Positions 1-9,731 of a stretch of 27,917 nucleotides of DNA are shown one piece after another. How positions within the stretch are numbered: position 1 is the stretch's first letter; each line of letters begins with the position of its first letter. Below the pieces are notes generated by a model. The model searched no databases. It saw nothing but the letters and a program-made list of their open reading frames with translations, and was not told the origin of the DNA. The DNA lies in IMG/VR virus record IMGVR_UViG_3300034418_003415, positions 1 to 27,917 of that record. One strand, 5' to 3'. The translations under genes and the position numbers were made by a program. The DNA comes from a virus.

Positions 1-705
1 AACAGTTCCAATATCAGCACCATCTGCGGCAACAGTAGTAACATCTGCTGATATTCCAGCAACAGTAGTCACGTTGCTTGATATACCAGCAACAGCAGTT
101 ACATCAGAAGCAATAGCGGCTGTGTCACTAATCGCGTCTGTAGCTACAGTGCCGTCTTCAATGTCTGCCAGCGTTGCCACATCAGCCGCTATACTTGCCA
201 GTGTGTTTACACCGCTTGTAGTTGGGCCAGCTACTACCGCGCCTGTGCTTGAATCAAATGCTAGTACAGTACCTTTTCTAGTATTAACATCTGGCAAAAC
301 CAATGATACCGCTACATCATAATCTGTTAGTCGCAGAGAGCGACTAATCTCATCTTCTAAGTCTGCTGAGATTGCTGTGAATCTATCTAATTCCGTGTTG
401 AGCGAATCTATCTGAAACGCCCCAGAAGCAGGGAAATCAGTTGTGCGTTCTAATGCTATTGAGCGAGTAATAACTACTGTAGAGCCGCCTGTTGCGCCAG
501 TAACAGATATAGAAACAGAACCAGTAGAACCGCTTCCACCAGTAACAGTGTAATCTGTGGTAAGAGTTTTGAGTGTGCCATCAACATATACGTTAAGGTC
601 TTCGTCATCGAAGAACTCAAACGTAACTGTAAAGCTAGTTTGCGTAACGCCTTGCGCTACGCTATAGCTTACTCTTGGGGTGTTGTCTGCAATATTAATA
701 GTCAT
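1..705 (-). CDS. Tail fibre protein, T7 gp17-like N-terminal part (truncated by window edge)
   Basis: Open for 235 codons from ATG at 705 to the window edge with no stop, so this is the N-terminal part of a longer protein. The first ~130 residues (starting MTINIADNTPRVSYSV, then FEFFDDEDLNVYVDG and VVITRSIALERTTDFP) have the pattern of the T7 gp17 N-terminal domain, which attaches the fibre to the tail. From about residue 195 there are ten-residue repeats (VTAVAGISSN, VTTVAGISAD), typical of the trimeric shaft that follows in marine podovirus fibres. A purine-rich SD (AGGTAAGG) precedes the ATG. It is the last late gene visible on the left, downstream of the internal core proteins as in T7. 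The receptor-binding tip is outside the window. Confidence 0.85.
   Translation of the reverse strand, partial: MTINIADNTPRVSYSVAQGVTQTSFTVTFEFFDDEDLNVYVDGTLKTLTTDYTVTGGSGSTGSVSISVTGATGGSTVVITRSIALERTTDFPASGAFQIDSLNTELDRFTAISADLEDEISRSLRLTDYDVAVSLVLPDVNTRKGTVLAFDSSTGAVVAGPTTSGVNTLASIAADVATLADIEDGTVATDAISDTAAIASDVTAVAGISSNVTTVAGISADVTTVAADGADIGTV
29..118 (-). repeat. 30-bp tandem repeats coding a ten-residue fibre-shaft repeat
   Basis: Three consecutive 30-bp units (29-58, 59-88, 89-118) begin GCAACAG on the plus strand. The first two are close copies and the third has diverged. In the fibre gene each codes one ten-residue unit with valines at fixed spacing (VTTVAGISAD type). The array may continue past the left edge of the window. 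Confidence 0.7.
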
Positions 706-737
706 GGCGAAACCTTACCTTGTAATTAAAAAACCAT

Positions 738-747
738 CAACGCACAA
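738..747 (-). promoter_or_regulatory. Late-promoter motif copy 1 (tail fibre)
   Basis: TTGTGCGTTG on the minus strand lies in the 42-bp gap between the stop of the 1327-aa core protein (748) and the tail-fibre ATG (705). It is one of four exact copies in the window, all on the minus strand and all upstream of a late gene or gene group. Here only about 32 bases separate it from the ATG, which leaves little room for an ordinary host -10 box plus leader. It may therefore be an activator site or an element of unusual spacing. Confidence 0.5.
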
Positions 748-3700
748 TTAGAACCGCTTTGCTGTAAAGGCATTACTTGCCTCATTCATGTAGTCTTTCC
801 ATAACCACAATCTTGCTAATGGCATTGAACGCATAATTTGTTTAGCACCCTCGCCATAATTACCAGTAACCAAGTCACTAACACCCCTGCCAATATCTAA
901 GCCAATACTAGGGCCAGCACCAAGTACGCCTACAGCCGCATCAGCATAGTTTTCTTTCTGGGGAAACTTAGGTTGCAACAAGCCCATAGATATATCAGGC
1001 CCACCAAGAGCAAGAGATGTGTGCATAGCTGTGTAAGTAATGTCTGAGTACAATGCCGCCATACCAGACATATCAAATGACCTAGCTATCTTGTCTTCAA
1101 TAGCCATTTCATCCATCACAAAATCTGGGTTCTTTAACTCAAGACCCATATAAGCCAAGCCCATAGATGCCGCTAATGCAACGGCACGATTTCTTGCCTG
1201 ACCAGTAGCATAAGATGCTGTAATCTTGTTTACTGCCGCCAATGTGTATGAGTAGAACTGGAATGGCAAACCAAGCAATCCATTCTCAATGCGAGAATAC
1301 CCACGAAACTTGGGGTCTTCTTTCATGCCAAAGTTTCTAGCAATACGATAAGGCACATAGGCAACGCCATCATTAATAATTGGTTTATCTGCTGGCGTAC
1401 CCATAAGGATTGTATTCATAATCCCACTGTTCATTGATGAACGAAACTCTTTACGCAATGCTTGAGCATCAGTAGGCCACTTATCTGTGTTAGGCAAATA
1501 CAAACCATTATCAGTTTGCTCGATAATCCCATCATCAACTAACTGTTTGATTTGTTTGGCTTTTGCTTTATCTATGCCATAACGAGCAAGATACTCAACT
1601 TCAAATTTAGTAGGCTTCTTGCCGCCACCAGCTACACGAACAGACATTTGAATTAAAGAATGGCCACGAACAATAGCATCCATCTTTTTCATAATGTTAG
1701 TCATTGGGGCTAGTAAGTTAGCTTGATAAAAGCCCCACTTAATTTTACCCATGTATTTCTGGTATGTTCCTTCTGCAAATGGATTGTTAGTAACATCATC
1801 CACAAGTCTCATGTGAGATTCGCCAGATATAACCTCAAGTATTTCCCCAGCTAATTTACCCTCAAACGAAGACATACGAACACGGCTATCTGATATTGTA
1901 GAGAACAATGCTTTGAACACGTCTTTTAGTTCATGTTCCATCATAATTTTGGCAAAGTCTGGTAGCGTAGAAAAACCAGCAGAACCTAAGTAATTAAGTT
2001 GTGCTAAGTCTCTTAATACTGTTGCGGCTCTTTGGTCTAATGCGTCTGGCTCTCTAAGAACAGTCCCTACAATTCTGTCGTGCAGATGCAAGAAATCACG
2101 CCTTACAGCGTTTATCTCGTTCATTGAGTTGCCAGCCGCCAGCATATCATCATCAATATCATCAAGAACATCATCAATGCTTTTGCCACCAAACATCTTG
2201 GCAAACTCATACTGTGGCGCAACTCTTTGTGTGTATGCCTTCATTACAGCAAGAGGGTCGTTCTGAATAAACTCATAGACCAAAGCATTAGGTATATCTA
2301 ACTTTCTGTGTCTAAAGTGCTTAGATTTACCAGCACCATAATATGCGTTCATATCATTTGCTGGGTCAGACAAACCAATAATTTCGTCTATTGTTTCGTC
2401 AACACGCTTTTGAATTGCCTCTGGGTCTGTAGATAAATCTCTTTTAACTACGGCTGGCTGACGACTACGAATGTCTGGCAACTCTCTATCTAAGAAATCC
2501 ATTGCCGCTTTGTTTACACGCATTTCCAAAGACACAATATCTTCTTTGTACTTTTGCTTTATCTTGCCATGATGCAATTCGTGAGCAATTACAAAGTCTT
2601 GGAAATCATTAAAGGTCTTAAACTTTTCTGAGTTATCCAGCATAAATTTAAGGTGATGCCATTGTACTGTAGCAGGGTCTAGCTGTGCTAAACGCTGTCT
2701 TGCGGCTACAGGGTCAGCCGCATCCTTCTTAATTTGCTCGTATCTTTTGAAGGCTCTCTGCTTGTTTATATAAACAATGCCTTTGTCATTATCAAAATAA
2801 ACGTGCTTGCCCAAAATGGGTGAGCCACCTTGAGCGTCTAATACCTCTTCGGTGCTAGTTACAATTTGTTTTACATTAAATTGATTGCCGTAACGAGCCG
2901 CTATTTCTGTGTCTGATAGTTCAGATATGTTGCGAATCTGCCTACCTTCAAAAGCTAATGGGTTCTGCTCATATACAGTTGGATTTTTTTCGTACCAATC
3001 ATACAAGATACGAGCAAACTCTTCTCTGCGTTCTCGTATAGCATCTCTATTCCAGTATCTAGGGAACATAAATTCTTCGTTTGTTGGCAAGCCAGCTTGT
3101 TCTTTTGCAACAGCTATTGCCATTTCATCATCAATGATAGCCGCTTCTATTCTAGCTTTTCTTGTGCGGAGTTGATTTAATCTATCTTGTTCTTTTGTTG
3201 ACAAGCCTTGCTTTGACCTATCAGAAGCTAGTTCTCTTGACGTAATATCTAAGTCTAACTTTTCTAGCTGACGTTCTCTTTCGATAATCTTAGACTGTAT
3301 TTTCTTTACATCACCAAGCAGACCCACTTCTTTTAGTTTGTCTTCCCAGTTTTTATAAAAATCTTGCAGTAACTTAATTGCTTCTGACTCAGCGTTACTA
3401 TCGCCAGCTATATTGTTTACATACTTACGATTAGTTTCCGCTAAGAAACGAGTAAATGAACCATCAATATTAGAAAGATTTACATCGCCTTTTACATTGT
3501 AGCCTTTCTTTGTATGCTCACCATACTTTTCAAGCATCTTGCTATAAACTTGAAGCCATTCACCGTTAGCTGTTTGTGCATATTGATACACAGACTTAGG
3601 TGTAGCGATACCAAACTCATTCATCTTAAACAATGTGCCAGCATCGCCAGCCAGCTTAACCATAGTGGCTTTTACTGATTGAGGTACTTTACCCTGTATG

Positions 3701-4731
3701 ACACGCTTGAAGGGCGTTGTAACGCCTTTATAGAGCCAAGAATCGGTATATTGGTTATCGACCATATCCCAAAAACCAACATCTTTTTTGCCAGAGTTGA
3801 TATCTTCTGCTCTGCGTAAGCCCTGCTCAATGCGAACATTCTTTAATTCTATCTCTGCATCATTGAGGCTTATCTCTAGTGCGTTCTTTTTATTTAGAAA
3901 CTCTTCTGTGGTTATTTTCTTTAACGCAATATCTTTGTCAGCTTGCTCTAACCCTCTTTGCAAACCTTCTATAGTCTTGGGCAATGATGTGCGTAATGAG
4001 TCAAGTTCTTCTGCTGACTTTGAACCTAGAGTTCTTGCCCCTCTTTGATTGAGCAGGGCTACATCTTCTGCTGTTGCATCACCTAATGCTCTGGTAAACT
4101 CATCTACTTCGTTCTGTGTTTTGGTTATTACAGAAGACCTGCGCCTAGCTGGTATAGAAACCAAACTGCCAATAGTGCCGCCAATAACAAAGGCAGAGCC
4201 AATGTTCATAGCCACTTCGCCTTTGGTTGCTAGAGGGTCAAATGGCGCACGAGCAACTTCTAGCCCTGCTTGCGTTAAACCAACACCAGCACCACTACGC
4301 ATAAACTGTCGCCCAGCAGTAGCGGCCGCACCACCAAAAGGAAGTGCCACAAGATTAATAGGGTCAAAGATACCAGCACCCATACCCCACCAAAAGCCAG
4401 AATCAGCCATAACTTGTCTGCGTTTTTGGCCTTCTTTAATTTGCATCTTAAGGTCGGCCATGTGTTCTGGATTTAACGCATCCATTAAAACGTGCTGATA
4501 CTCTTCATATCCTTTAATGTTATCTAAAGGATTGTAACCTTCTTGACGTTCTGAGCCGTATTTAAGTTGGTTGCCTATTGCATCAAAGATAGGTGCGTAT
4601 TGATAACCCAATGTGGCTGGCACAGTATCACGCCAAAACTCAACAGGACGCTCTTGTTCAACGCCTTGACGAGCAAAAACATTTGAAGGAATGTATGAGC
4701 CAGCAGTTGTTTGCCACGGATTAATTGCCAT
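748..4731 (-). CDS. Giant internal virion (core/ejection) protein, gp16-like, with embedded HExxH motif
   Basis: 1327 residues, close to the usual size of T7 gp16 (about 1318), and last of the three-gene core cassette. By analogy it sits in the capsid core and is ejected to form the DNA-entry channel across the envelope. The N-terminal third holds glycine/alanine-rich hydrophobic stretches (about residues 115-200). Charged helical segments follow (about 250-300 and 500-560), and the C-terminus has further hydrophobic stretches and a basic end. Unlike T7 gp16 I see no N-terminal lytic transglycosylase domain. Instead residues 717-721 read HELHH, with a possible third zinc ligand Glu736 in EMRVNKAAMDF, a gluzincin-like arrangement. 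Its ATG overlaps the stop of the upstream core gene by one base (TAATG), indicating translational coupling. Family role is confident from size, order and style; the peptidase activity is inference. Confidence 0.8.
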   Translation of the reverse strand: MAINPWQTTAGSYIPSNVFARQGVEQERPVEFWRDTVPATLGYQYAPIFDAIGNQLKYGSERQEGYNPLDNIKGYEEYQHVLMDALNPEHMADLKMQIKEGQKRRQVMADSGFWWGMGAGIFDPINLVALPFGGAAATAGRQFMRSGAGVGLTQAGLEVARAPFDPLATKGEVAMNIGSAFVIGGTIGSLVSIPARRRSSVITKTQNEVDEFTRALGDATAEDVALLNQRGARTLGSKSAEELDSLRTSLPKTIEGLQRGLEQADKDIALKKITTEEFLNKKNALEISLNDAEIELKNVRIEQGLRRAEDINSGKKDVGFWDMVDNQYTDSWLYKGVTTPFKRVIQGKVPQSVKATMVKLAGDAGTLFKMNEFGIATPKSVYQYAQTANGEWLQVYSKMLEKYGEHTKKGYNVKGDVNLSNIDGSFTRFLAETNRKYVNNIAGDSNAESEAIKLLQDFYKNWEDKLKEVGLLGDVKKIQSKIIERERQLEKLDLDITSRELASDRSKQGLSTKEQDRLNQLRTRKARIEAAIIDDEMAIAVAKEQAGLPTNEEFMFPRYWNRDAIRERREEFARILYDWYEKNPTVYEQNPLAFEGRQIRNISELSDTEIAARYGNQFNVKQIVTSTEEVLDAQGGSPILGKHVYFDNDKGIVYINKQRAFKRYEQIKKDAADPVAARQRLAQLDPATVQWHHLKFMLDNSEKFKTFNDFQDFVIAHELHHGKIKQKYKEDIVSLEMRVNKAAMDFLDRELPDIRSRQPAVVKRDLSTDPEAIQKRVDETIDEIIGLSDPANDMNAYYGAGKSKHFRHRKLDIPNALVYEFIQNDPLAVMKAYTQRVAPQYEFAKMFGGKSIDDVLDDIDDDMLAAGNSMNEINAVRRDFLHLHDRIVGTVLREPDALDQRAATVLRDLAQLNYLGSAGFSTLPDFAKIMMEHELKDVFKALFSTISDSRVRMSSFEGKLAGEILEVISGESHMRLVDDVTNNPFAEGTYQKYMGKIKWGFYQANLLAPMTNIMKKMDAIVRGHSLIQMSVRVAGGGKKPTKFEVEYLARYGIDKAKAKQIKQLVDDGIIEQTDNGLYLPNTDKWPTDAQALRKEFRSSMNSGIMNTILMGTPADKPIINDGVAYVPYRIARNFGMKEDPKFRGYSRIENGLLGLPFQFYSYTLAAVNKITASYATGQARNRAVALAASMGLAYMGLELKNPDFVMDEMAIEDKIARSFDMSGMAALYSDITYTAMHTSLALGGPDISMGLLQPKFPQKENYADAAVGVLGAGPSIGLDIGRGVSDLVTGNYGEGAKQIMRSMPLARLWLWKDYMNEASNAFTAKRF

Positions 4732-7007
4732 TAAAAAGCATCCTCATAAAACGCACGAGATTCTTCTGCCGCAGTAATGTTAGCCGCTTTTTCTTTTGAC
4801 TCAGTTACTTGAGTTTGCAGTGCCATTTGTCTGCTCAAAACAACCTCATCTTTTGCATCGTGTGTGCTTACAATTAATGGGCCTTTTTCTTTGTCATGCA
4901 AGAAGTCCAATGTACCGTCTTCTTTTACAACAGCAACCATGTATCTATAACTTTCAATAACTGTGTCCCTTGTTGTCCCGTCTTTTAGATTAAGGGTTAC
5001 AGGTATTTGGTCGGGTTCAAATGAGTTCTGTGTAATAGGCACTAACTTAACCATTTGCGCTTTTACATAATCAGGCTTGTCTTCTTTTGAAAACAAATAC
5101 TTACCTTCGCCAAAGTGTTCTTTAAGCTGTTGATTAACAACACGCATAAATATTCTTTGTTCTTTTTCATCTAATATTTTAGACAGCGCAAACATAGAGC
5201 GGTCTTGGTCAGGATTATGCCTATCAATAACAAGACCATCTGTTTCAAGATAATTTACTTCAAATGATGAGTTTACTTGGTCGTTAATTTCATCAAATGA
5301 AACTCTGCTACTAGCTAAATACTGCACAAGAGGCTTGGCTATTGCCCTCATATTGTAATCATTAGGAAACTTAGTCATAAGATATTCATCAACTAACTTA
5401 TTACCGTCAGTTTCTTTTTCGTTTATTGAGCCAAAAACACGCCGAAGATTTGCGTTATTTCTATCAGGGTCATCTCTGTTTTCTTTTAGGCTAATAGCAA
5501 AATCAACAATACCTTGTGGGCCTCTTGTTTTTGTTAGATATGATATGGTTTGAAAAAAAGCATTTTGTTCTTGTGTTATGCCGCCTTGAACAAGCAATGC
5601 GTTTTTGTTCTTACCGTTTACATTTATAGAAGAAAGATTTTCCCAATGTTGCACCATTACTTTTAGTTGCTCATCTTTCATAGCATCTAAGTTAAATGCT
5701 TTTGTAAAACCATCTAATAAACTTTGTGGTATAAGCCCGTCTTTTTGAACTAATTTCAAAACGGTTGGATGGGTTTTGTTATCTTTTGTTAAAGATTGCT
5801 CAGACATCATAAAACCAGTCATGTCTGGATTTTCTAATCCTCTTAAACTTGGAACATCATTAGCAACAACTACATCAGCCGCATTTCTATTTACTTTATC
5901 TGTATTAGTTTTTGCGTGGCCTTTGTTGATTCCATCAACAGATAATTCTAGCTGAGTTTTTTTTCTGGTTGTTTCTACATCATTCGCCAAGTCAACCCTT
6001 AACTCAGTTGCTTTTCTAATAATAGGGTCAGGGTTTTCTTTGTAAGAATCTGAGTCTAAAATTTCTTGAACATAAGGACGTAAAGACTCTGGTACATCAC
6101 TAAGAACTCTACCAGCAGATAAAGAACTTTCTATATCAGATGCAACATCAACATTCATAGCAATGTTTTTGCTATCCTGAGATTCGTCTTCTGATGCAAT
6201 CTCAAAAGAAGCGTCAGCATTTACCACGCTTTGTAAGATGCTAATTGGAAGTGCCGCCTGTATATCTCTTATTCTTGAGCGTCTTTGTTCATCTGTAAAA
6301 ATGTTAGCATCTACAGCCGTATTGAGGGCATTGATTTGTTCATCAATAACAGCCTGTATATGTTTTCTTGGTATTGAGTTTGCATCCATTAAATCAGAGC
6401 CAGCACCTTTGGCTATTGATTGAATGGTTTCAACAACAAATTGATTGTCTCTAGTTAAAGCACCTTGCTCTTGCTCTACTATAGTTTGTTGCCTTTTGGT
6501 CAAAAGATTTAATTTGGTGCTTGCAATGTATGCCGCACCAGTATCACGCACCATATTCTGAAAGCGTGAGTTAGCGTTCTTAGTCATTTGCCCAACGTAG
6601 TCTTCCATATCGACTGCGTATTTTTCTGGGCCTTGTGGGTCGTTTACATATTTAAGGTATGTTTCGTTTGCCTTGTCGCGTATCTCTTGTTCAATCGAGC
6701 GTATATATCTGCGGTCAAGTGTTTCTTCAAAAGCGGCTTGCGCTACTGTACCAAAACCAGCAGGTGCTTGGTACGCTATAGGCTGTCCTGTTGCTGGGTC
6801 AATGGTGCGTAAACGCTTGTCGCTCATATTCTCAGCGACTTCTTTACCAGCTTTTCTGGCTTGAATTTCTGCGCTTTGAAATGCTCTTGCAGTAAGTGTG
6901 TCTGCGGCTTGAGAGACAGTATTCCATAGCTGTTCTTGACCAGTGCTAACTCTAGTAACACCAATCTTTTGATTTCTAAATTGAATCTTCTCTCTAATTA
7001 CGGCCAT
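4731..7007 (-). CDS. Internal virion (core/ejection) protein, gp15-like
   Basis: 758 residues, close to T7 gp15 (747), and located between the gp14-like and gp16-like genes exactly as in T7. By analogy it is the middle component of the internal core that leaves the capsid and builds a periplasmic tunnel for DNA. The protein is soluble and predicted mostly helical, with many charged residues and no membrane segment or catalytic motif that I can see. It ends with an alanine- and glutamate-rich helix. A short, weak SD (AAAGAG) precedes the ATG at 7007, and its stop overlaps the next gene's start by one base. Assignment rests on length, order and overall composition. Confidence 0.75.
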   Translation of the reverse strand: MAVIREKIQFRNQKIGVTRVSTGQEQLWNTVSQAADTLTARAFQSAEIQARKAGKEVAENMSDKRLRTIDPATGQPIAYQAPAGFGTVAQAAFEETLDRRYIRSIEQEIRDKANETYLKYVNDPQGPEKYAVDMEDYVGQMTKNANSRFQNMVRDTGAAYIASTKLNLLTKRQQTIVEQEQGALTRDNQFVVETIQSIAKGAGSDLMDANSIPRKHIQAVIDEQINALNTAVDANIFTDEQRRSRIRDIQAALPISILQSVVNADASFEIASEDESQDSKNIAMNVDVASDIESSLSAGRVLSDVPESLRPYVQEILDSDSYKENPDPIIRKATELRVDLANDVETTRKKTQLELSVDGINKGHAKTNTDKVNRNAADVVVANDVPSLRGLENPDMTGFMMSEQSLTKDNKTHPTVLKLVQKDGLIPQSLLDGFTKAFNLDAMKDEQLKVMVQHWENLSSINVNGKNKNALLVQGGITQEQNAFFQTISYLTKTRGPQGIVDFAISLKENRDDPDRNNANLRRVFGSINEKETDGNKLVDEYLMTKFPNDYNMRAIAKPLVQYLASSRVSFDEINDQVNSSFEVNYLETDGLVIDRHNPDQDRSMFALSKILDEKEQRIFMRVVNQQLKEHFGEGKYLFSKEDKPDYVKAQMVKLVPITQNSFEPDQIPVTLNLKDGTTRDTVIESYRYMVAVVKEDGTLDFLHDKEKGPLIVSTHDAKDEVVLSRQMALQTQVTESKEKAANITAAEESRAFYEDAF

Positions 7008-7020
7008 AATTGAATACTCT

Positions 7021-7467
7021 TTACGTTGTCTTTACTGAGCCATAGTCATGCAAACCAGAAGCTAAAGTTGTGATTGCTTGTATTTGGTAGCCTTTTCTTC
7101 TAGTTTCGCCTTCAAACTTAGCCATACGTCCTTGAAAAGCCAACTGTTGCCCCTCAACAAAACCCTGTGCATCTGAACGTGCTACGTCTGTGTAAGCTAC
7201 TTCACGCTGTTTATTTAGAAATGCTTTTACTGACCTGTCACTTGGGTCGCGTCCAGAGAAGGCAAACCAAGCTAAGTTGCTTGCTCTTGCTGAATCGTAT
7301 GCCGCCATCCTGTCATTATGGCGTTGCATTGTTTCAATCTCATTCTGCCTACGCTCTTGCTCATACATTGCTTGCTGTAAGCGACCTTGTTGTGCGGCCG
7401 CCTTACCAGCTTGCGTTTGACCATAAGCACTAAAGGCCGCCCCTGCTAAAGCTACGAATTGCCACAT
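7021..7467 (-). CDS. Internal virion protein, gp14-like
   Basis: 148 residues. The N-terminus (MWQFVALAGAAFSAYGQ) is a short hydrophobic helix. A long Gln/Arg/Glu-rich helical region follows (about residues 20-60) and then FSGRDPSDRSVKAFLN, a style typical of T7 gp14-family core proteins of podoviruses. In T7, gp14 ends up in the host outer membrane during DNA ejection. The position between tail tubular protein B and the gp15-like gene agrees. The start is fixed by a TAATG overlap with the preceding gene. Somewhat shorter than T7 gp14 (196 aa). Confidence 0.8.
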   Translation of the reverse strand: MWQFVALAGAAFSAYGQTQAGKAAAQQGRLQQAMYEQERRQNEIETMQRHNDRMAAYDSARASNLAWFAFSGRDPSDRSVKAFLNKQREVAYTDVARSDAQGFVEGQQLAFQGRMAKFEGETRRKGYQIQAITTLASGLHDYGSVKTT

Positions 7468-9731
7468 TAAAAAGATACCTCCGCAATAATTCCGTTAATT
7501 TGCAATGGTAACGGTGCTGTTTGAGTTATTGTAATTGTTGGGTCTTTGCTGTAACCAAGCAATCTAAACTCTTGCTTGCCTGTTACTGGCGTTCTGCCTA
7601 GAGCAAAGTTACTTGTTACAGTGCGTATAATTAATGGTTTTGAATTAACAGATACTGATAGAGTAGACAACAAATCAAGTGTCACTCTATTAATTGAGCG
7701 AGGCTCACCAGTTAAAGGGCCATTAGAAACAGTGGCATCAAGTGGCAATGTTTCTGCTTCTACATCAAACTTATATCCAATTTCAGCAGTGGTAATAGAC
7801 TGCACAGCAGACACATCTACGTTGCCACTAGCTACTGTAAACTGTCCTAAGTAGTCAGTCCCATTAACCACATCCACAACTGCTCCGTCAGCAAAGTGAC
7901 TAGATACATTAAAAACGCCAGCAGTTCCAGTAAAGTCATCTGAAAAGTCCAAGTTCAAATTAGAGTCAAACTCCATCAATACAAACTTGTCAGTACCAGC
8001 CCCTAAGTCATATTGACCAATAACAAACACTCTGTCATCTACTGTACAAAGTGAATGGAACTTTCCATTAGTAGTCCATTGCGACCAACCTGCTCGTTGT
8101 TCGCCTCTGTTAGAAGTGAATACTGCGAGAGTACCATCATTGTTTAGGAGGAACGCATAAGATTCTGGGCGATTGATAGCCCCTCGCAGTATAGTCATTT
8201 GCACTGGTTCATTAATCAAATGGCTTGATAAACCAGATACAGCAGTCGTTACATAAGCGGCCTCTGCATCAGAGTAGATATATTCTCTAAGAACAGAGCC
8301 TGTCTTTTGTACAAACAAAGTAGCACCGTCTAATGATTGCGGCCTAACAAAACTAGACCCGTAAGGCGTTTGTCTTTTAATCTGTGCATTGGTTGGGGTA
8401 ATAGGTTTTTCAGTAAATGCTGGAATATACAACTCAGATGTACTGGTAAATATCTGCAAGTCACGATTAGATACAATATGACGAACAGTATTAATTTCAC
8501 CAATACTAGCCGTAAGGTCTAGCGCATCATTGTCTTCTGCATCGCCTGTATCAAAATTAAAATATGCGGCAGACTTACTCGCCCATATTCCATCTGGTTG
8601 TGCAATCGTGCCGCCAAACCACAATCTATTTTCATGGAAGGCTACTGCGGCTGGATACCCACGCAATGCGCTGTACGATTGCTCTGCCCATTCTGTAGTT
8701 GGTGCGTGTGTGGTTATCTTGGGTGAGCCACCGCCAATCGCGGAGGAGTTAGCGTTCTGACCAGCGGTGACTACTATTACGTTTTGATTGCGTACTTCTT
8801 GTACAGTTCTTGTGCCATTGATTTGATTTGCGGCTATTCCGCCTACGCCACCTGCATGAGCAATAGTAATTGAATCGCCTACCACCAGACCATGCAAAGG
8901 AAAAGTAATTTCAATGTCTGAAATACTGTCTGTAGTTTCAATAGCATCTACATCCAAATGTACAGTAAGTTCGTCTGTAATATCACCAGTTGCTTGTGTT
9001 GCAGATTGCACAGAAGTAATTGTTATTTCGTTGTCGTGATAACGTAATACAGTCCCAACGTGTTTAGAATCTGGATAATTACCGCCAGATTGCGTTCCAG
9101 TTGTGTCAAAGTAATTTGCGCTTGTTGTTAATGTAACGCCAGTACCGCTAGTCGCAGATGGGTCAAGCGTTACATTCAATCCCTGAAATGAGTAATATGG
9201 CTGGTTAATTCTGTACCCATCAGCACTTTCTTCAAACTCAAATGTCTGCACCTCAAAGTCTGTCAGGCTGGTACGCACCAACTTACGCACCATAAAGGTT
9301 TGATGCGCTATAAACATAATATCCCCTGATTGGGCGTATGTGACCTCAGGAATGATATCATCAGTAATTGGCAGGGTAGCACTATTAACATCAGCAGTGA
9401 TGGTGCTGACGAGGCTTACAGCCCCTGTAGTAGGGCTAATTTGAAACACCCTAATCTTTTCATGCTCAAGCGATACAATATAACGCTCATCATCAGAAAA
9501 AATAAAAGGTATAATTCTATGCTGTTGAGTCTTGCTTGTGTCTACAGTTGTATCAAACTCATAGATTTTTCTAGTGCCATAGCGTCTAAGCAAACCACCT
9601 TCGTTACGCAGAAAGAAGTTTTCTACCTTCTTCGCGGCATTTTGATACACCTTAGTATCAGTCCTAGAAACAAGCGATGGACTAATTTCACCAAACTGAA
9701 AGTTGCTAATAGGTATTTTAATACTTGGCAT
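7467..9731 (-). CDS. Tail tubular protein B (gp12-like, tail nozzle)
   Basis: 754 residues, near T7 gp12 (794). The opening, with FQFGEISPSLVSRTDTKVY then a KKVENFFLRNEGGLLRRYGT-type segment, is characteristic of podoviral tail nozzle proteins. The rest is beta-rich and Thr/Ser/Asp-rich, as expected for propeller and beta-sandwich domains. In T7 six copies form the nozzle below the adaptor ring. It directly follows the adaptor gene and shares a one-base TAATG overlap on both sides, so it is part of a tightly coupled translation unit. Confidence 0.9.
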   Translation of the reverse strand: MPSIKIPISNFQFGEISPSLVSRTDTKVYQNAAKKVENFFLRNEGGLLRRYGTRKIYEFDTTVDTSKTQQHRIIPFIFSDDERYIVSLEHEKIRVFQISPTTGAVSLVSTITADVNSATLPITDDIIPEVTYAQSGDIMFIAHQTFMVRKLVRTSLTDFEVQTFEFEESADGYRINQPYYSFQGLNVTLDPSATSGTGVTLTTSANYFDTTGTQSGGNYPDSKHVGTVLRYHDNEITITSVQSATQATGDITDELTVHLDVDAIETTDSISDIEITFPLHGLVVGDSITIAHAGGVGGIAANQINGTRTVQEVRNQNVIVVTAGQNANSSAIGGGSPKITTHAPTTEWAEQSYSALRGYPAAVAFHENRLWFGGTIAQPDGIWASKSAAYFNFDTGDAEDNDALDLTASIGEINTVRHIVSNRDLQIFTSTSELYIPAFTEKPITPTNAQIKRQTPYGSSFVRPQSLDGATLFVQKTGSVLREYIYSDAEAAYVTTAVSGLSSHLINEPVQMTILRGAINRPESYAFLLNNDGTLAVFTSNRGEQRAGWSQWTTNGKFHSLCTVDDRVFVIGQYDLGAGTDKFVLMEFDSNLNLDFSDDFTGTAGVFNVSSHFADGAVVDVVNGTDYLGQFTVASGNVDVSAVQSITTAEIGYKFDVEAETLPLDATVSNGPLTGEPRSINRVTLDLLSTLSVSVNSKPLIIRTVTSNFALGRTPVTGKQEFRLLGYSKDPTITITQTAPLPLQINGIIAEVSF

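Noticed and set aside
74-322. Open frame of 82 codons on the plus strand
   Set aside because: It is the antisense shadow of the tail-fibre repeat region; Ala/Thr/Ser-rich composition mirrors the fibre codons and no SD precedes it.
4049-4498. 149-codon plus-strand open frame inside the gp16-like gene
   Set aside because: Antisense to a well-supported coding region, without SD or recognisable motifs.
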